This document shows, piece after piece, positions 34,463 to 44,090 of a DNA stretch of 52,905 bases. Within the stretch, counting starts at the first letter, position 1, and the number at the start of each line of letters is the position of its first letter. The position numbers and the translations under genes were made by a program. Source of the DNA: Anaerolineales bacterium (GTDB lineage: Bacteria > Chloroflexota > Anaerolineae > Anaerolineales > Villigracilaceae); assembly GCA_014860745.1 (NCBI GenBank), contig JACZJC010000054.1:1-52905 (forward strand). The letters are read 5' to 3'. The notes beneath the pieces were generated by a model. That model did not search any database. It worked only from the letters and a program-made list of their open reading frames with translations, and was not told the origin of the DNA.

Positions 34463-34779
34463 TTATTTGGGCGAAATGCCCATACTGCAACTGACCGCAT
34501 CCGGGCTGAGACTGACGATTGCCAAACCTATGGTTGAATTGTATGGGGGAGTATTAACATCGAAAGTTGCACTAGACAGGGACGTCAATTCATCATCACT
34601 ATTCCAACATCTAATGAAATAACTCCTGCTGTAATTGGGAATACCTGTATCGTTGCTTGGTTCATTCACCCAATCTGGAAATAATAAGCCTTGCTGACAC
34701 CAAGTATTGTGTTCTTTTGAGATTACATCGCCAAGGCTAGGTCAGGGTGGCCGGTGGCGGCGGCAGAAGAGGGTTTCAT
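34463..34779 (-). repeat. mvaD-start hybrid element, copy B, with attached open frame
   Basis: On the minus strand ATG 34779 opens MKPSSA, identical to the real mvaD start, then a degraded ATGHPDLAL. At the same point as in copies A and C the DNA changes to the LKRTQYLVSARL segment in the +1 frame. In the third frame the DNA stays open to 34463 (GTG at 34669, ending CSMGISPK), a low-confidence 68-codon frame. It is flanked upstream by a degraded copy of the mvaD promoter region (34780-34910). Confidence 0.55.
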
Positions 34780-34910
34780 GGGAAATTCTCGTTGAAAACA
34801 GGTGTTTTTTAGTGTGATTTAATTTGAAATAATATGTTTCACTTGCGCAAACATGGCGGGCTTCATGTTTTTGGGAAACAAGTTAAGCGTACCATGTTGA
34901 AATCTCCCCT
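34780..34910 (-). repeat. Degenerate duplicate of the mvaD upstream region
   Basis: About 130 bases align with 14111-14245 with many substitutions. Shared landmarks are TCTCGTTG, GGCTTCATGTTTT and TACCATGTTGAAAT. This shows that copy B arose from a duplication of mvaD with its promoter. Confidence 0.65.
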
Positions 34911-34943
34911 ATTGCATGAGTGACCGGGATATTTTTTTGTATT

Positions 34944-35200
34944 CCCTGTCCCTGCGGTTGTGGCCAAATATCAGAATCGCATTTCCACCCCGCTCAACCG
35001 CATCGACATCCACATTATCGAAGTCCCCAGAGTTGATTACGAAAAACTAAGCGGGGACAGAAGCGACCTGCCTGCAAACGCGTGCAAGATGCAAGAGATG
35101 TTCAACACAACCGATTTACCAATTCCTAATCTGCCAATGTGTTATGCAACGCAGACATGCGCATCGGCGAGGTAAGGCAGTTTGCTAATCTCCAGTTTGT
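34944..35200 (+). pseudogene. comM: Fragment of a ComM/YifB Mg-chelatase-like ATPase gene
   Basis: Three recognisable pieces in different frames: CPCG (34947-34958), VAKYQNRIST plus DIHIIEVPRVDYEKLSGDR (34960 on), and CNADMRIGEVRQF (35145 on). These are consecutive blocks of the C-terminal half of ComM-type AAA ATPases. Frame changes and deletions between them show a decayed remnant. The rest of 34432-35444 holds hybrid repeat copy B and an inverted repeat. Confidence 0.7.
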
Positions 35201-35320
35201 GCGGTTTTAGTCCAATGCAATATGGGTAATCGCTGCCATCATTACAGTACCGGCCGTGTAAACAACGAGATTGGAAAGTCTGTGTTGAAAGGTGTTCCCC
35301 CCATAAGCCCAGCAAGTAGT

Positions 35321-35357
35321 GCGGATGAATTGGTCACAATCCTACCAATTCATCCGC
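35321..35357. repeat. Perfect 14-bp inverted repeat
   Basis: GCGGATGAATTGGT and ACCAATTCATCCGC with a 9-base loop. It lies about 90 bases beyond the copper ATPase stop codon. There is no flanking T-run, so it could be an RNA stabiliser or a remnant of a mobile element. Confidence 0.5.
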
Positions 35358-35444
35358 CATTGAGCAGTGAAAACAAAAAACGTTGCTGATTTGATACACG
35401 TGAATCGAAGGCCGATTTAAAACCAGTTCATTCGCCCTTTTTTC

Positions 35445-37490
35445 CTAAAGGGATGATCTTCTCAACAGTTGCGCATTGACCGCAACTACAATGGTGCTGA
35501 CGGACATGAGCACAGCCCCGAAGGCGGGCGAGAGCAGGATACCCCAGCTGGCAAGGACTCCTGCCGCCAGTGGAATGGCGACGATGTTGTAGCCAGCCGC
35601 CCACCACAGATTTTGGATCATCTTGCGATAACTGGCGCGGCTGAGTTTGAAGATCTTGACAACATCCAGCGGATTGCTGTTGACGAGGATCAAGCCTGCG
35701 GATTCGATGGCAACGTCTGTGCCGCCGCCAATGGCGATGCCGACATCGGCGCGAGTGAGAGCGGGCGCGTCGTTCACGCCGTCGCCGACCATTGCCACAC
35801 GTTTGCCGAGCTTTTGCAACTCTGTAACTTTTTGGTCTTTATGCTCTGGCAGGACTTCGGAAAAGACACGTTTGATGCCAAGCTGCTTTGCGACTGCACT
35901 GGCAGTGGCGTGACTGTCACCTGTGAGCATGGCGACTTGAATTCCCATTTTTGTTAATTCATCAACTGCCTGTTTGCTTTCGGGACGGATCACATCTGCA
36001 ACGGCGATCGCGGCGATGATGTTTTCTTTTGTGGTCAGATACACAACGGATTGCGCATTGCTGTTGGCGGAGTCTGTGAATGCTTTTATGTTGGATGCAG
36101 GAGACAAAGCAAGCATTTCCAGCAGACGCGGTCCGCCGATGTAGTAGGTCTGTCCATCGTAGGTGGCTTGGACGCCGCGTCCTTTCAAGGCGGAGAAATT
36201 GCTGACGGGTGGAATGACCAGTTTCCGGTCACGTGCGAAGCGGCGGATGGATTGAGCGATCAAATGCTCGGAGTCAGATTCAAGCGCAGAGGCGAGAGCC
36301 AAAGCTCGAGATGAGTCCCAGCCATCCGCGGTGACCATATCCACTACGCCGAATTGACCTTGTGTGAGCGTGCCCGTTTTATCGAAGATCACGATGTCAA
36401 TTTCACGCGCGGCTTCGAGCGCAAGACGGTCGCGGACGAGAATGCCGTTCTGCGCGCCCATTGCGGTGGTGATGGCAACGACAAGTGGAACCGCGAGACC
36501 GAGCGCGTGCGGACAGGCGATGACGAGGACGGTGACAACGCGATTGAGAACTTCGATGTTGAAAGCATCGGCGAGAGTCCACGCAATGGCAGTGAGCAGC
36601 GCGGAGGCGAGCGCAATGTAAAAGAGCCAGCCCGCGGCTTTATCGGCAAGCACCTGCGTTTTGGATTTGGATTGCTGCGCCTGCTCGACGAGACGCATGA
36701 TGCCAGCCAGCGCAGTTTCGTTTCCTGTGGCAGTGACTTTCATGCGCAGGCTACCGTCGCCATTGATCGTGCCAGCGGTGACTTTCGCGCCATCCATTTT
36801 ATGCACGGGAATCGATTCACCTGTGATCATGGATTCGTTGACATCGGAATGACCATCGACCACTTCACCATCGGCGGGGATGCTTGCGCCAGGACGGACG
36901 AGAAGCAGATCGCCATGTTTGAGCGCAGAGACGGAAACTTTTTCGGTCATGTCGCCGTGATGGATGCGCTCGGCGGTGTCGGGCATGAGTTTGGCGAGTT
37001 CATTGAGCGCACCAGATGCCTGACGCACGGAACGCATCTCCAGCCAGTGACCGAGTAGCATGATATCGATGAGCGTGACGAGTTCCCAGAAGAAACCTTC
37101 ACCCAGATTGATGAACTGTGCCGCGACGCTGTAAATGAGCGCGACGGAGATCGCCAGCGAGATGAGCGTCATCATGCCAGGCTTGCGTTCTTTTAATTCG
37201 GGGACTGCCATTTGCAGGAAGGGAATTCCGCCATAGGCAAAGATGACCAAAGACAAAATAAATGGGATCCATTCGTCGAATGGGAACATGGGCGGCATAA
37301 ACCCGAGCCACATTTGGATCATTCCGCTGTAAGCGACCACGGGAATGCTCAATAGCAGACTCCACCAAAAGCGGACGCGGAACATGCCCTCATTTCCGCT
37401 GTGGTCTGTGCCGTGACCAGCGCGAGCGGAGTGGTCTTCGTGAGACATTTCTGCTTTCGCTGGCATGTTATGTTGATCGGTTGTGTTCAT
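35445..37490 (-). CDS. copB: P-type heavy-metal ATPase, CopB (P1B-3, CPH motif) type
   Basis: A 681-residue membrane pump. The N-terminus is His-rich ([16 protein letters not shown]) with no CxxC metal domain. Transmembrane helices follow, and the metal-site motif is [14 protein letters not shown], i.e. CPH rather than CPC, which marks the CopB-type (Cu+/Cu2+/Ag+) group. Also present: the phosphorylation site [10 protein letters not shown], the TGES-type loop ([16 protein letters not shown]), ATP-binding [10 protein letters not shown], and [10 protein letters not shown]. It exports copper or silver, consuming ATP. No copper sensor gene is adjacent. Confidence 0.93.
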   Translation of the reverse strand: MNTTDQHNMPAKAEMSHEDHSARAGHGTDHSGNEGMFRVRFWWSLLLSIPVVAYSGMIQMWLGFMPPMFPFDEWIPFILSLVIFAYGGIPFLQMAVPELKERKPGMMTLISLAISVALIYSVAAQFINLGEGFFWELVTLIDIMLLGHWLEMRSVRQASGALNELAKLMPDTAERIHHGDMTEKVSVSALKHGDLLLVRPGASIPADGEVVDGHSDVNESMITGESIPVHKMDGAKVTAGTINGDGSLRMKVTATGNETALAGIMRLVEQAQQSKSKTQVLADKAAGWLFYIALASALLTAIAWTLADAFNIEVLNRVVTVLVIACPHALGLAVPLVVAITTAMGAQNGILVRDRLALEAAREIDIVIFDKTGTLTQGQFGVVDMVTADGWDSSRALALASALESDSEHLIAQSIRRFARDRKLVIPPVSNFSALKGRGVQATYDGQTYYIGGPRLLEMLALSPASNIKAFTDSANSNAQSVVYLTTKENIIAAIAVADVIRPESKQAVDELTKMGIQVAMLTGDSHATASAVAKQLGIKRVFSEVLPEHKDQKVTELQKLGKRVAMVGDGVNDAPALTRADVGIAIGGGTDVAIESAGLILVNSNPLDVVKIFKLSRASYRKMIQNLWWAAGYNIVAIPLAAGVLASWGILLSPAFGAVLMSVSTIVVAVNAQLLRRSSL

Positions 37491-37563
37491 GTTTACCTTT
37501 AAATTAATCTTTCTTATGTTATCTAGATACGTTGCCTGTGAGAACGCTTACATCGCCTTTCAC

Positions 37564-37598
37564 AAGGTGACTGTCACTTCGCAAGTGACAGTCACCTT
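37564..37598. repeat. Perfect 16-bp hairpin between CPBP copy 3 and copB
   Basis: AAGGTGACTGTCACTT and AAGTGACAGTCACCTT with loop CGC. It contains TGTCAC-N7-GTGACA, close to the TGTCAC-N5-GTGACA sites before the XRE regulators. It may end the copB upstream region or CPBP transcript, or serve as an operator. There is no clear T-run. Confidence 0.5.
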
Positions 37599-37611
37599 TA
37601 CGCCAACATCC

Positions 37612-38487
37612 TTACTCCTGGATTCTCGGATTCGTCCGCGAAAGATTTTCCGCGCCCGAGATTGCGACTGCGATGACGGCAAGGATTACAAACAAGCCAG
37701 TCAACATCCAGCTCTGCGTTTGATTAGCGCCGTCAATCGAGAAAATTTGCGTCCAGGTATTCATTGAGGCGTGCAGGAGGTATGCCAGCAGGACGCTTCC
37801 ACGCGTGTTGTTGAACATCCACGTGAACAGGACGGTCATGCCTGCAAGTCCAATTGCATAGCTGATGAAAGACGACTCTGCCTGCGATGAACCCAGCTTG
37901 AAGAATAGCGGCAAATGGAACAATATCCATGGAATGCTGAGGATCAAACTGGACGTCAGAGCGTTGTATTTCGACTGCAATCTCGGCAGGGCAAAACCGC
38001 GCCAAGCAAGTTCTTCAGTGTTGAATATTATTGAAAAAATGAAGAGGAGCGCGACATTGATTAGCAATCCAATCGGTCCAGAAAAGGGCGGCATCTTCGT
38101 CGAGAGAATTGGGAGGGCGGGCAAAACTCCAAACTGGTTGCCGAGCAGGATTGCGGCAAGCAATACTGCCGCCAGTCCAAAGATCGCAAAGGCGTACCAT
38201 CTGAATCCGACGCGGGCAATCAAAAGTTTTCCGAGCAAAGCACGGATGCCTGCCCTGCCTGCGGTCAGCCCAGCGACTATCACCGCCGCTAAGCCTGGCA
38301 TGAAGGCTTGCAGGATCAGTATAGCCATAGGCGGCTGGAACGGCAGCAGGCTACGCGAGGCGAGGACTTCCACGATCATCAAAGGCCAGGTTAATCCGTA
38401 CACCAGCAGGAAGAAGATTGGAAGGGGATATTTCTCAACCAGCGACTTGGAGTCCATTTTATTGGTTGCGATAACTGAAGTAGTCAT
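37612..38487 (-). CDS. CPBP-family intramembrane metalloprotease, copy 3
   Basis: A 291-residue polytopic protein, closest in the window to copy 1. Motif 1 is TEELAWRGFALPRLQSK, motif 2 is ILFHLPLFFKLG, and a third is LAYLLHASMNTW. ATG 38487 after AAAAGGAAA is chosen; its start MTTSV matches copy 1. Possible roles are membrane protein processing or bacteriocin immunity. It lies upstream of copB on the same strand with 120 bases between. Confidence 0.88.
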   Translation of the reverse strand: MTTSVIATNKMDSKSLVEKYPLPIFFLLVYGLTWPLMIVEVLASRSLLPFQPPMAILILQAFMPGLAAVIVAGLTAGRAGIRALLGKLLIARVGFRWYAFAIFGLAAVLLAAILLGNQFGVLPALPILSTKMPPFSGPIGLLINVALLFIFSIIFNTEELAWRGFALPRLQSKYNALTSSLILSIPWILFHLPLFFKLGSSQAESSFISYAIGLAGMTVLFTWMFNNTRGSVLLAYLLHASMNTWTQIFSIDGANQTQSWMLTGLFVILAVIAVAISGAENLSRTNPRIQE

Positions 38488-38679
38488 TTTGATTTTCCTT
38501 TTCGAAATTTTTGAATATGATTTTTTGAACTTACGTTGTTGGTAAGAATGGTTGAGGTTGAACATCTCTGTTTTGTCAGATAAATTACTTCTCCTTTCTA
38601 TCGAACCAATCTGCCTTTGAGCTCATGTTTACTTTTCGTACGTTGAACACATTATCAATTAGAACGCTTACATTACTAT

Positions 38680-39552
38680 CTACGCTTGCATCATTTCTAC
38701 TGAGTACTCAGCAGGTTGATATCCCAGCCGACCCCGTGTGACCGCGATCAATGCAAGTGCAATGATCCAGATCAGAATGACAGTGAATTGAAATGGACGC
38801 AGGCTGTTATCCGAAAGCAGGTTTGCCCAAGTATTTTGCGAAGCATGCAGCAGCGTGACGATGAGAAGACTGCCCTTCGTCATATTGAAAACGTAAATGT
38901 AGACAATCACCGCAGCCATGGAAAAAGCGGAAAACCAGTACACGCCAACAGTTTGGAAGAAGGGATTTTCGTTGGTCCAGAACAGCGGCAAATGAAGCAG
39001 CACTTCTGGAATAGTGATGAGTAAGGCGGTGATCAAAACGCCATAACGACTTTGCAGTCGTGGCAGAGCAAAGCCACGCCAAGCGACCTCTTCTGTATTG
39101 GACAAAAACCCAAGCAGAACAAACACGAGAAAGATCAATGCAGTCTGCCAGAGAGGTTTTTCTGCTGCTGGGATGGTGGGCATCACACCACCAAAGAGCA
39201 CATGCAGACCAATGCCGCCAAGAATGATGGCAGCCAACAGGAAGGCGCCGATAAGATACCAACGCAAACCGACTCTCCAGATCAAAAATCGCTGCAATAG
39301 TTCACGTACACCTGCACGTCCTGCGATCACTACTGAGACGATAATTGCGCCGATTGCAGGAGCCCAACCTATCAGGATCTCAAAAAATTCAGGGATCGAG
39401 GCAGACAAGATTCCCTGCGAATAAAGCGCCTGCGGAACCATGACCGACCATGCCACCACGAACATGATGATGTACATGGAGATCAGTGGGTTGTGTTTGA
39501 TAAATCCTTTTATACCGTTCTCATTTAAATTTGTGTTGATAAATGTAGACAT
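38680..39552 (-). CDS. CPBP-family intramembrane metalloprotease, copy 4
   Basis: A 290-residue polytopic protein. Motif 1 is TEEVAWRGFALPRLQSRY and motif 2 VLLHLPLFWTNEN, with the third LLIVTLLHASQNTW. It starts 18 bases after the ECF sigma factor stop codon on the same strand, so the two are likely cotranscribed. This makes it a candidate protease in the sigma factor's signalling route, as membrane proteases often release ECF factors; inference only. Confidence 0.88.
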   Translation of the reverse strand: MSTFINTNLNENGIKGFIKHNPLISMYIIMFVVAWSVMVPQALYSQGILSASIPEFFEILIGWAPAIGAIIVSVVIAGRAGVRELLQRFLIWRVGLRWYLIGAFLLAAIILGGIGLHVLFGGVMPTIPAAEKPLWQTALIFLVFVLLGFLSNTEEVAWRGFALPRLQSRYGVLITALLITIPEVLLHLPLFWTNENPFFQTVGVYWFSAFSMAAVIVYIYVFNMTKGSLLIVTLLHASQNTWANLLSDNSLRPFQFTVILIWIIALALIAVTRGRLGYQPAEYSVEMMQA

Positions 39553-39570
39553 AATATTCTCCTATTACTA

Positions 39571-40203
39571 CTAAACAGCCAGGCAGAGACTTGCATCAGC
39601 TATAGTTCTTCCAAACTCTGCCCTGCTTTTCAAATTTTTCTTCAAGTACAAGCGTGCCCTTGCCAGGCGGCTTTTCACCGTACCAATGGGGATGTTCAAC
39701 GCTTGAGCAGCTTCTTCGTAATTAAATTCCTGCAAGTCAACCAAAGTGATGATCTCGCGATAAATATCCGTCAGTTCGTCCAGTGCCTCATACACCAGTT
39801 TGACCTCTTCCCTCCACTCGACCGCCTCCTCAACTTTTGCGGTTGGGTCTGCCAGCCATCTGGGTGATTCCGCCTCTTCGCCTTCATCGTCCTCCGGGAA
39901 GAGCGGCTGCACCGGGCGCCTGCCGGACTGACGCAGCATGTCGTAAACGGTATTGGTCACGATCCGCATCAACCAGGCGCGGAACGAACCGCCGCGGAAT
40001 CCACGGATATTCTGGAACGCCTTCACGAAGCCATCCTGAACCGCTTCCTCCGCCAGCCATGGGTCGTTCAACATGGCATATGCATGGTGATAGGCAAGGT
40101 CCTGATTGGATAGCACCAGTTGATTGAAGGCATCGAGGTCGCCATTTGACGCCCGTTCGATCCATAATTCGTCCGTTCCTGAGAGTTGTTTTTTGAGTTC
40201 CAT
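39571..40203 (-). CDS. ECF-type RNA polymerase sigma factor
   Basis: A 210-residue sigma-70 relative. Region 2 is seen in DLAYHHAYAMLNDPWLAEEA with AFQNIRGFRGGSFRAWLMRI, then the tryptophan-rich core and a linker of acidic residues. Region 4 holds the helix-turn-helix FNYEEAAQALNIPIGTVKSR. No region 1.1 or 3. It redirects RNA polymerase to a small stress or envelope regulon. I chose ATG 40203 (MELKKQL) rather than the upstream in-frame ATG. No anti-sigma gene is adjacent; the neighbours on both sides are CPBP proteases. Confidence 0.92.
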   Translation of the reverse strand: MELKKQLSGTDELWIERASNGDLDAFNQLVLSNQDLAYHHAYAMLNDPWLAEEAVQDGFVKAFQNIRGFRGGSFRAWLMRIVTNTVYDMLRQSGRRPVQPLFPEDDEGEEAESPRWLADPTAKVEEAVEWREEVKLVYEALDELTDIYREIITLVDLQEFNYEEAAQALNIPIGTVKSRLARARLYLKKNLKSRAEFGRTIADASLCLAV

Positions 40204-40344
40204 CTCGTTTATCCTGATTAAACCTATAAGAACGTTTTTCATCCTGCCCCTACTTTATTTCTTTTCCAAAAGACTTGGTATCAAAATTTCACACACTTCA
40301 CTTGACAAAAATTTACACAATCGGTCTTAAAGCAGCACCCCACG

Positions 40345-40382
40345 TCATTGCTCCTTCGAGAGACAATTCACGAAGGAGCAAT
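40345..40382. repeat. Perfect 13-bp inverted repeat upstream of the sigma factor gene
   Basis: CATTGCTCCTTCG and CGAAGGAGCAATG with a 12-base loop, between CPBP copy 5 and the sigma gene. Its outer bases (TCATTGC) resemble the ends of the repeat elements at 48621 and 49850. Confidence 0.5.
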
Positions 40383-40395
40383 GCGAGAGCCGCGG

Positions 40396-41295
40396 TTAGA
40401 CTACATCTTCCCGCTCGGGGCGATACCCAAGTGTGCCGCGTGTCAGAACAAGGAGGATGAGCGCGACGATGGAAAAAGCGATAAAGTTTATCCAGCCGGA
40501 GTCCAGCACTTTTAGCAAGCCAGTGAGTTCCACATCCTTCGGGATGAGTTCACTCGTCAACTGGGTAGCCGCATTGCCAGAGGCATGCAGCACAATGGCG
40601 ATCCAGACATTGCCGCGCGAGCCGTTATACACCCAGGTATAGAGGAAGGTGGTAGCGATGGCAGTCAAAACAAATTCCGTGAAACCTTCCAAAGTAAACG
40701 GATCGAACATGGGCGTAAGCAAGGCGGGTAGATGCCAGATCCCATGCAGCGTTCCGAGGATCAAGGTCGCAATGACAGGTCCATATTGTTTTTGCAAACG
40801 GGGAAGCGCAAAACCGCGCCAGCCGGGTTCCTCTCCAATGGAGGGGATCAACAAGCCGATCAACACGCCCGGCAGGAATACAGAAAGCAGCAGAGATGGG
40901 TTCGCCATAAGGTTGGCAAATGGTGCGCCGTTGTAGATGAAGCTATAAGCGCCGATCCAGATCACAAGCGGGACGATAAAAATAACCGTATACCACTGCA
41001 CGCCTGCCCGAAACTGGAACATACGGCGGCGCAGATTGCGCATGCCTTCCTTCCCTTCAAGCACATTCGTCACCCAGAAAGCAGCCACGGTTGGTCCCAG
41101 AAGCGAGCTAAGAATAAAAGACAACGAACTTAATACATCGGGGACATTGGCAAGCTCAAGCGCATCGATCACCATCGGTGAAATGAAGAACCACATCACC
41201 GCATATGCCAGGATAAAGTAGGAAATCAGCGGGTGGTTCCTGATAAAAGCCGAAAAGCCTTTTTCGTTCGATAAAGTGCCGGTAATTGTAGACAA
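40396..41295 (-). CDS. CPBP-family intramembrane metalloprotease, copy 5
   Basis: A 299-residue polytopic protein. Motif 1 is GEEPGWRGFALPRLQKQY (EExxWR form with Pro) and motif 2 GIWHLPALLTP. A late VLHASGNAATQ supplies the third conserved site. It is upstream of the ECF sigma gene on the same strand and divergent from regulator copy 3. Its start MSTITGTLSNEKGFSAFI resembles that of copy 4 (MSTFINTNLNENGIKGFI), so these two form a second paralogue pair. Confidence 0.88.
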   Translation of the reverse strand: MSTITGTLSNEKGFSAFIRNHPLISYFILAYAVMWFFISPMVIDALELANVPDVLSSLSFILSSLLGPTVAAFWVTNVLEGKEGMRNLRRRMFQFRAGVQWYTVIFIVPLVIWIGAYSFIYNGAPFANLMANPSLLLSVFLPGVLIGLLIPSIGEEPGWRGFALPRLQKQYGPVIATLILGTLHGIWHLPALLTPMFDPFTLEGFTEFVLTAIATTFLYTWVYNGSRGNVWIAIVLHASGNAATQLTSELIPKDVELTGLLKVLDSGWINFIAFSIVALILLVLTRGTLGYRPEREDVV

Positions 41296-41461
41296 GATAT
41301 TTTCTCCTAATTAAAAATTTTGATATATGCAACATTTATTCTGTTCGTTTGATATTGATATCTACATCTGGCTCCTTTCAATGGCGCACTGAATTTTTTC
41401 CATGCTTGTGTTATACAGAAAAACAAGCCTTGCCTGGTATGAAAAACATCCACAAAATATC

Positions 41462-41477
41462 GTACAAAAACTAGTAC
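41462..41477. promoter_or_regulatory. Inverted repeat upstream of regulator copy 3
   Basis: GTAC-N8-GTAC, extended to TCGTAC/GTACAA, about 50 bases before the regulator start in the region shared with CPBP copy 5. The position is like the TGTCAC palindromes of the other two regulators, but the sequence differs. Confidence 0.35.
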
Positions 41478-41525
41478 AATGTAAAAGTTTCCTTGGGCTC
41501 GTTTTTATTGTTTGTGGAGGATTAA

Positions 41526-44090
41526 ATGGACTACTCGTTCGGCACATGGGTTAAACGCAGAAGAAAGGCTCTCGACCTTACCCAACAGGAGCTTGCCCGC
41601 CAGATTGGTTGTTCTCCCTCTCTTATTTTTAAAATCGAATCCGATGAACGCCGCCCCTCCCGCCAAATGGCAGAACTGCTCGCCAGGCAATTGGATATCC
41701 CCACTGAACAACAATCTGTTTTTCTAAAAACTGCCAGACAGGAAAAAAGTATCGCCAGTCTGGATTCGATCCCGCCTCTCTCCGGTATCGAACCTGATTC
41801 TGCCCCCAAACAGAATCCTGGCAACTTGCCTGTTTCTCCCACTCCGCTCATTGGACGTGAACACGAACTCAACGTCATCACCAAACAACTGCGCGAATCC
41901 GCCTGCCGCCTGCTCACGTTGACAGGTCCCGGCGGCATCGGAAAAACCCGCCTCTCCATCGAAGTGGGACGCGAACTCGAATCTGAATTTGCAGATGGCG
42001 TCTATCTCATCTCCCTCGGCAGCATTGGCATCACTGAAACCATCATCCCCACCATCGCAGACGTGCTTGGGCTGGGTTTCTCTGGTCCCGCTGACTCCAT
42101 GGTGCAGCTCACCAACTTCCTGCGCACAAAAGAGATACTTCTCGTTATCGACAACATGGAACACCTTCTGGAAGGCGGAAGTCTTTTAGGTGAGATCCTT
42201 CAACAGACCCAGCATGTCAAAATACTAGTCACCTCGCGCGAGCCATTGCGCCTGCAATGGGAATGGCTCTTCGAAGTGCAAGGACTACCCCTTCCCGAAG
42301 AGACTGATGCCGATCTGGAAAACAACAGCGCCATCCAGTTGTTCATCCAGCGCGCCCGCCAGACATCCCGAACTTTTTCATTAGAGTCTGAAGATGTCGC
42401 GGCGATCCTCCGCATTTGCAAAATGGTCGGCGGACTGCCGCTCGCCATCGAGCTCGCCGCCTCCTGGGTGCGGATGCTCTCCTGCCGTGAGATCGCGCAG
42501 GAACTTGAAAAAAGCCTTGATTTTCTCGAAACGAAAAAAATCGATGTCCCCCAACGTCACCGCTCGATCAAAACCGTCTTCGACCACTCATGGATTTTGC
42601 TGACTGATGAAGAACGGGATCTATTAAAGAAGCTGTCTGTATTTCAAGGCGGGTTCACACGCGAAGCCGCCATCTCTGCAACGGGCACATCCCTTTCCTT
42701 GTTATCGTCGTTAGTGGATAAGTCCCTGCTGCGCCACAGTAAAAATCCAGATCGCTACGATGTGCACGAATTAATTCGTCAATACACCTTCGCCCAACTT
42801 CAATTCGATGCGGCAGAGGAAGAACTTGCGTCGCTCAAGTACGCTGTTTACTACTCCGATTGGATCGCTTCACTGGAAGTTCCCTTCAAGAGTCCGAAAC
42901 AGCCGCAAACATCACAGATGATCCGTGCCGAGACGTGTAACTGGCATTGCAGTTGGCATTGGGCTGTGAACAATCAGCGGTTTGACCTTTTGAAGAAAAT
43001 GACCCCCTGCCTGAACTGGTATTTTGAAGTTCATGGCTATTACGATGAAGCCATCTCAGCCTTCAAATCCGCCGTGGATGAGTTCCGTTCAAAAGGCGCG
43101 CCAGCCAGCCTCAAAAGCGCCGAAGAGAAAAGCGCTTTTGCCTTTCTTCTGGACTCATTGGGTTGGTTTGAAGCCCGCAAAGGGAATATCAAACTGGCGA
43201 TACCGCTCCTTGCCGAGAGTTTGGAGATCGCCCGCGAGACAAACGACACAGAAGTTCTCTATTATATTTATGGGAATTGGGGGTATGTCTCCCTGATGAC
43301 AGGCGAAGTATCAGAAGCAAAAAGGTTGACCATGGAAAGCCTCAACTATGGCAAGGCGCTTTCACCCTGGCATACAGCCATTCCCATCAGTGTGCTTGGC
43401 ATCGTGTCATATCAACAGGGAAATGTGGAGGAAGCCTATCATCAGTTGACCGAGAGCCTGAAGATCTGGCGCACCGTCGGCGACCCGCGCGGATTGGTAT
43501 TCTGCATGTTGTATTTGGGAATGGCCGCCATTGCGCTGAACGATATTCCAGATGCCCGTGCTATTTTGCAGGAGAGCAACGACATCGCAGAAGCCAACAT
43601 GGACCGCTGGGCACACGCTTTCGGGTTGGATATGCTTGGGATCGCGGCGCAGACTCAAGGTCAGTATGAAGAGGCGTTGGATTACTTCAAACAAAGCCTT
43701 GCGTTTTATAAAGAGATCGGCGACCAATTTAACAGTACACAGATCACCGTTCGTCTTGGGCAAACTTATGCGGCGCTTCGATTGAACGAAGAAGCGAAAT
43801 GCCTGTTTCTCGAAGCCAACGCCAGCGCTCAAACAGCAAAATGGACACCCATCATTTTGAATGCATTGGTCTCATTTGTAGAAATGCAGAACGATCTTTC
43901 GGCTGAAACAAAACTGGCAGTGGCATTGTCGGTCTTGTCGCATTCTGCCATTACCCCGAATATCCGCATACGCTGTGAAAAGTTGCGCGATGAGATAAAG
44001 GCGGAGATCACAGTGCAGGCGATAGAATTCGCAGAGCATCTTGCAAAGGAAAAGAGCCCAGAAACCTTTGCCCAGGAACTTTTGAAATAA
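41526..44090 (+). CDS. XRE-HTH / NB-ATPase / TPR regulator (STAND type), copy 3
   Basis: An 854-residue protein with the same layout as copies 1 and 2 and about the length of copy 1. The XRE domain is LDLTQQELARQIGCSPSLIF. The NTPase has Walker A GPGGIGKTR, Walker B LLVIDNMEH and sensor LVTSREPLRL. A DVHELIRQYTFAQL linker follows, then TPR-like repeats with many Ala/Leu/Tyr pairs. TGTGGAGG precedes the ATG. It is divergent from CPBP copy 5. A strong terminator follows. Confidence 0.88.
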   Translation: MDYSFGTWVKRRRKALDLTQQELARQIGCSPSLIFKIESDERRPSRQMAELLARQLDIPTEQQSVFLKTARQEKSIASLDSIPPLSGIEPDSAPKQNPGNLPVSPTPLIGREHELNVITKQLRESACRLLTLTGPGGIGKTRLSIEVGRELESEFADGVYLISLGSIGITETIIPTIADVLGLGFSGPADSMVQLTNFLRTKEILLVIDNMEHLLEGGSLLGEILQQTQHVKILVTSREPLRLQWEWLFEVQGLPLPEETDADLENNSAIQLFIQRARQTSRTFSLESEDVAAILRICKMVGGLPLAIELAASWVRMLSCREIAQELEKSLDFLETKKIDVPQRHRSIKTVFDHSWILLTDEERDLLKKLSVFQGGFTREAAISATGTSLSLLSSLVDKSLLRHSKNPDRYDVHELIRQYTFAQLQFDAAEEELASLKYAVYYSDWIASLEVPFKSPKQPQTSQMIRAETCNWHCSWHWAVNNQRFDLLKKMTPCLNWYFEVHGYYDEAISAFKSAVDEFRSKGAPASLKSAEEKSAFAFLLDSLGWFEARKGNIKLAIPLLAESLEIARETNDTEVLYYIYGNWGYVSLMTGEVSEAKRLTMESLNYGKALSPWHTAIPISVLGIVSYQQGNVEEAYHQLTESLKIWRTVGDPRGLVFCMLYLGMAAIALNDIPDARAILQESNDIAEANMDRWAHAFGLDMLGIAAQTQGQYEEALDYFKQSLAFYKEIGDQFNSTQITVRLGQTYAALRLNEEAKCLFLEANASAQTAKWTPIILNALVSFVEMQNDLSAETKLAVALSVLSHSAITPNIRIRCEKLRDEIKAEITVQAIEFAEHLAKEKSPETFAQELLK

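Noticed and set aside
36354-37058. 234-codon plus-strand frame inside the copper ATPase gene
   Set aside because: Antisense shadow of copB; the sense strand has all P-type ATPase motifs.
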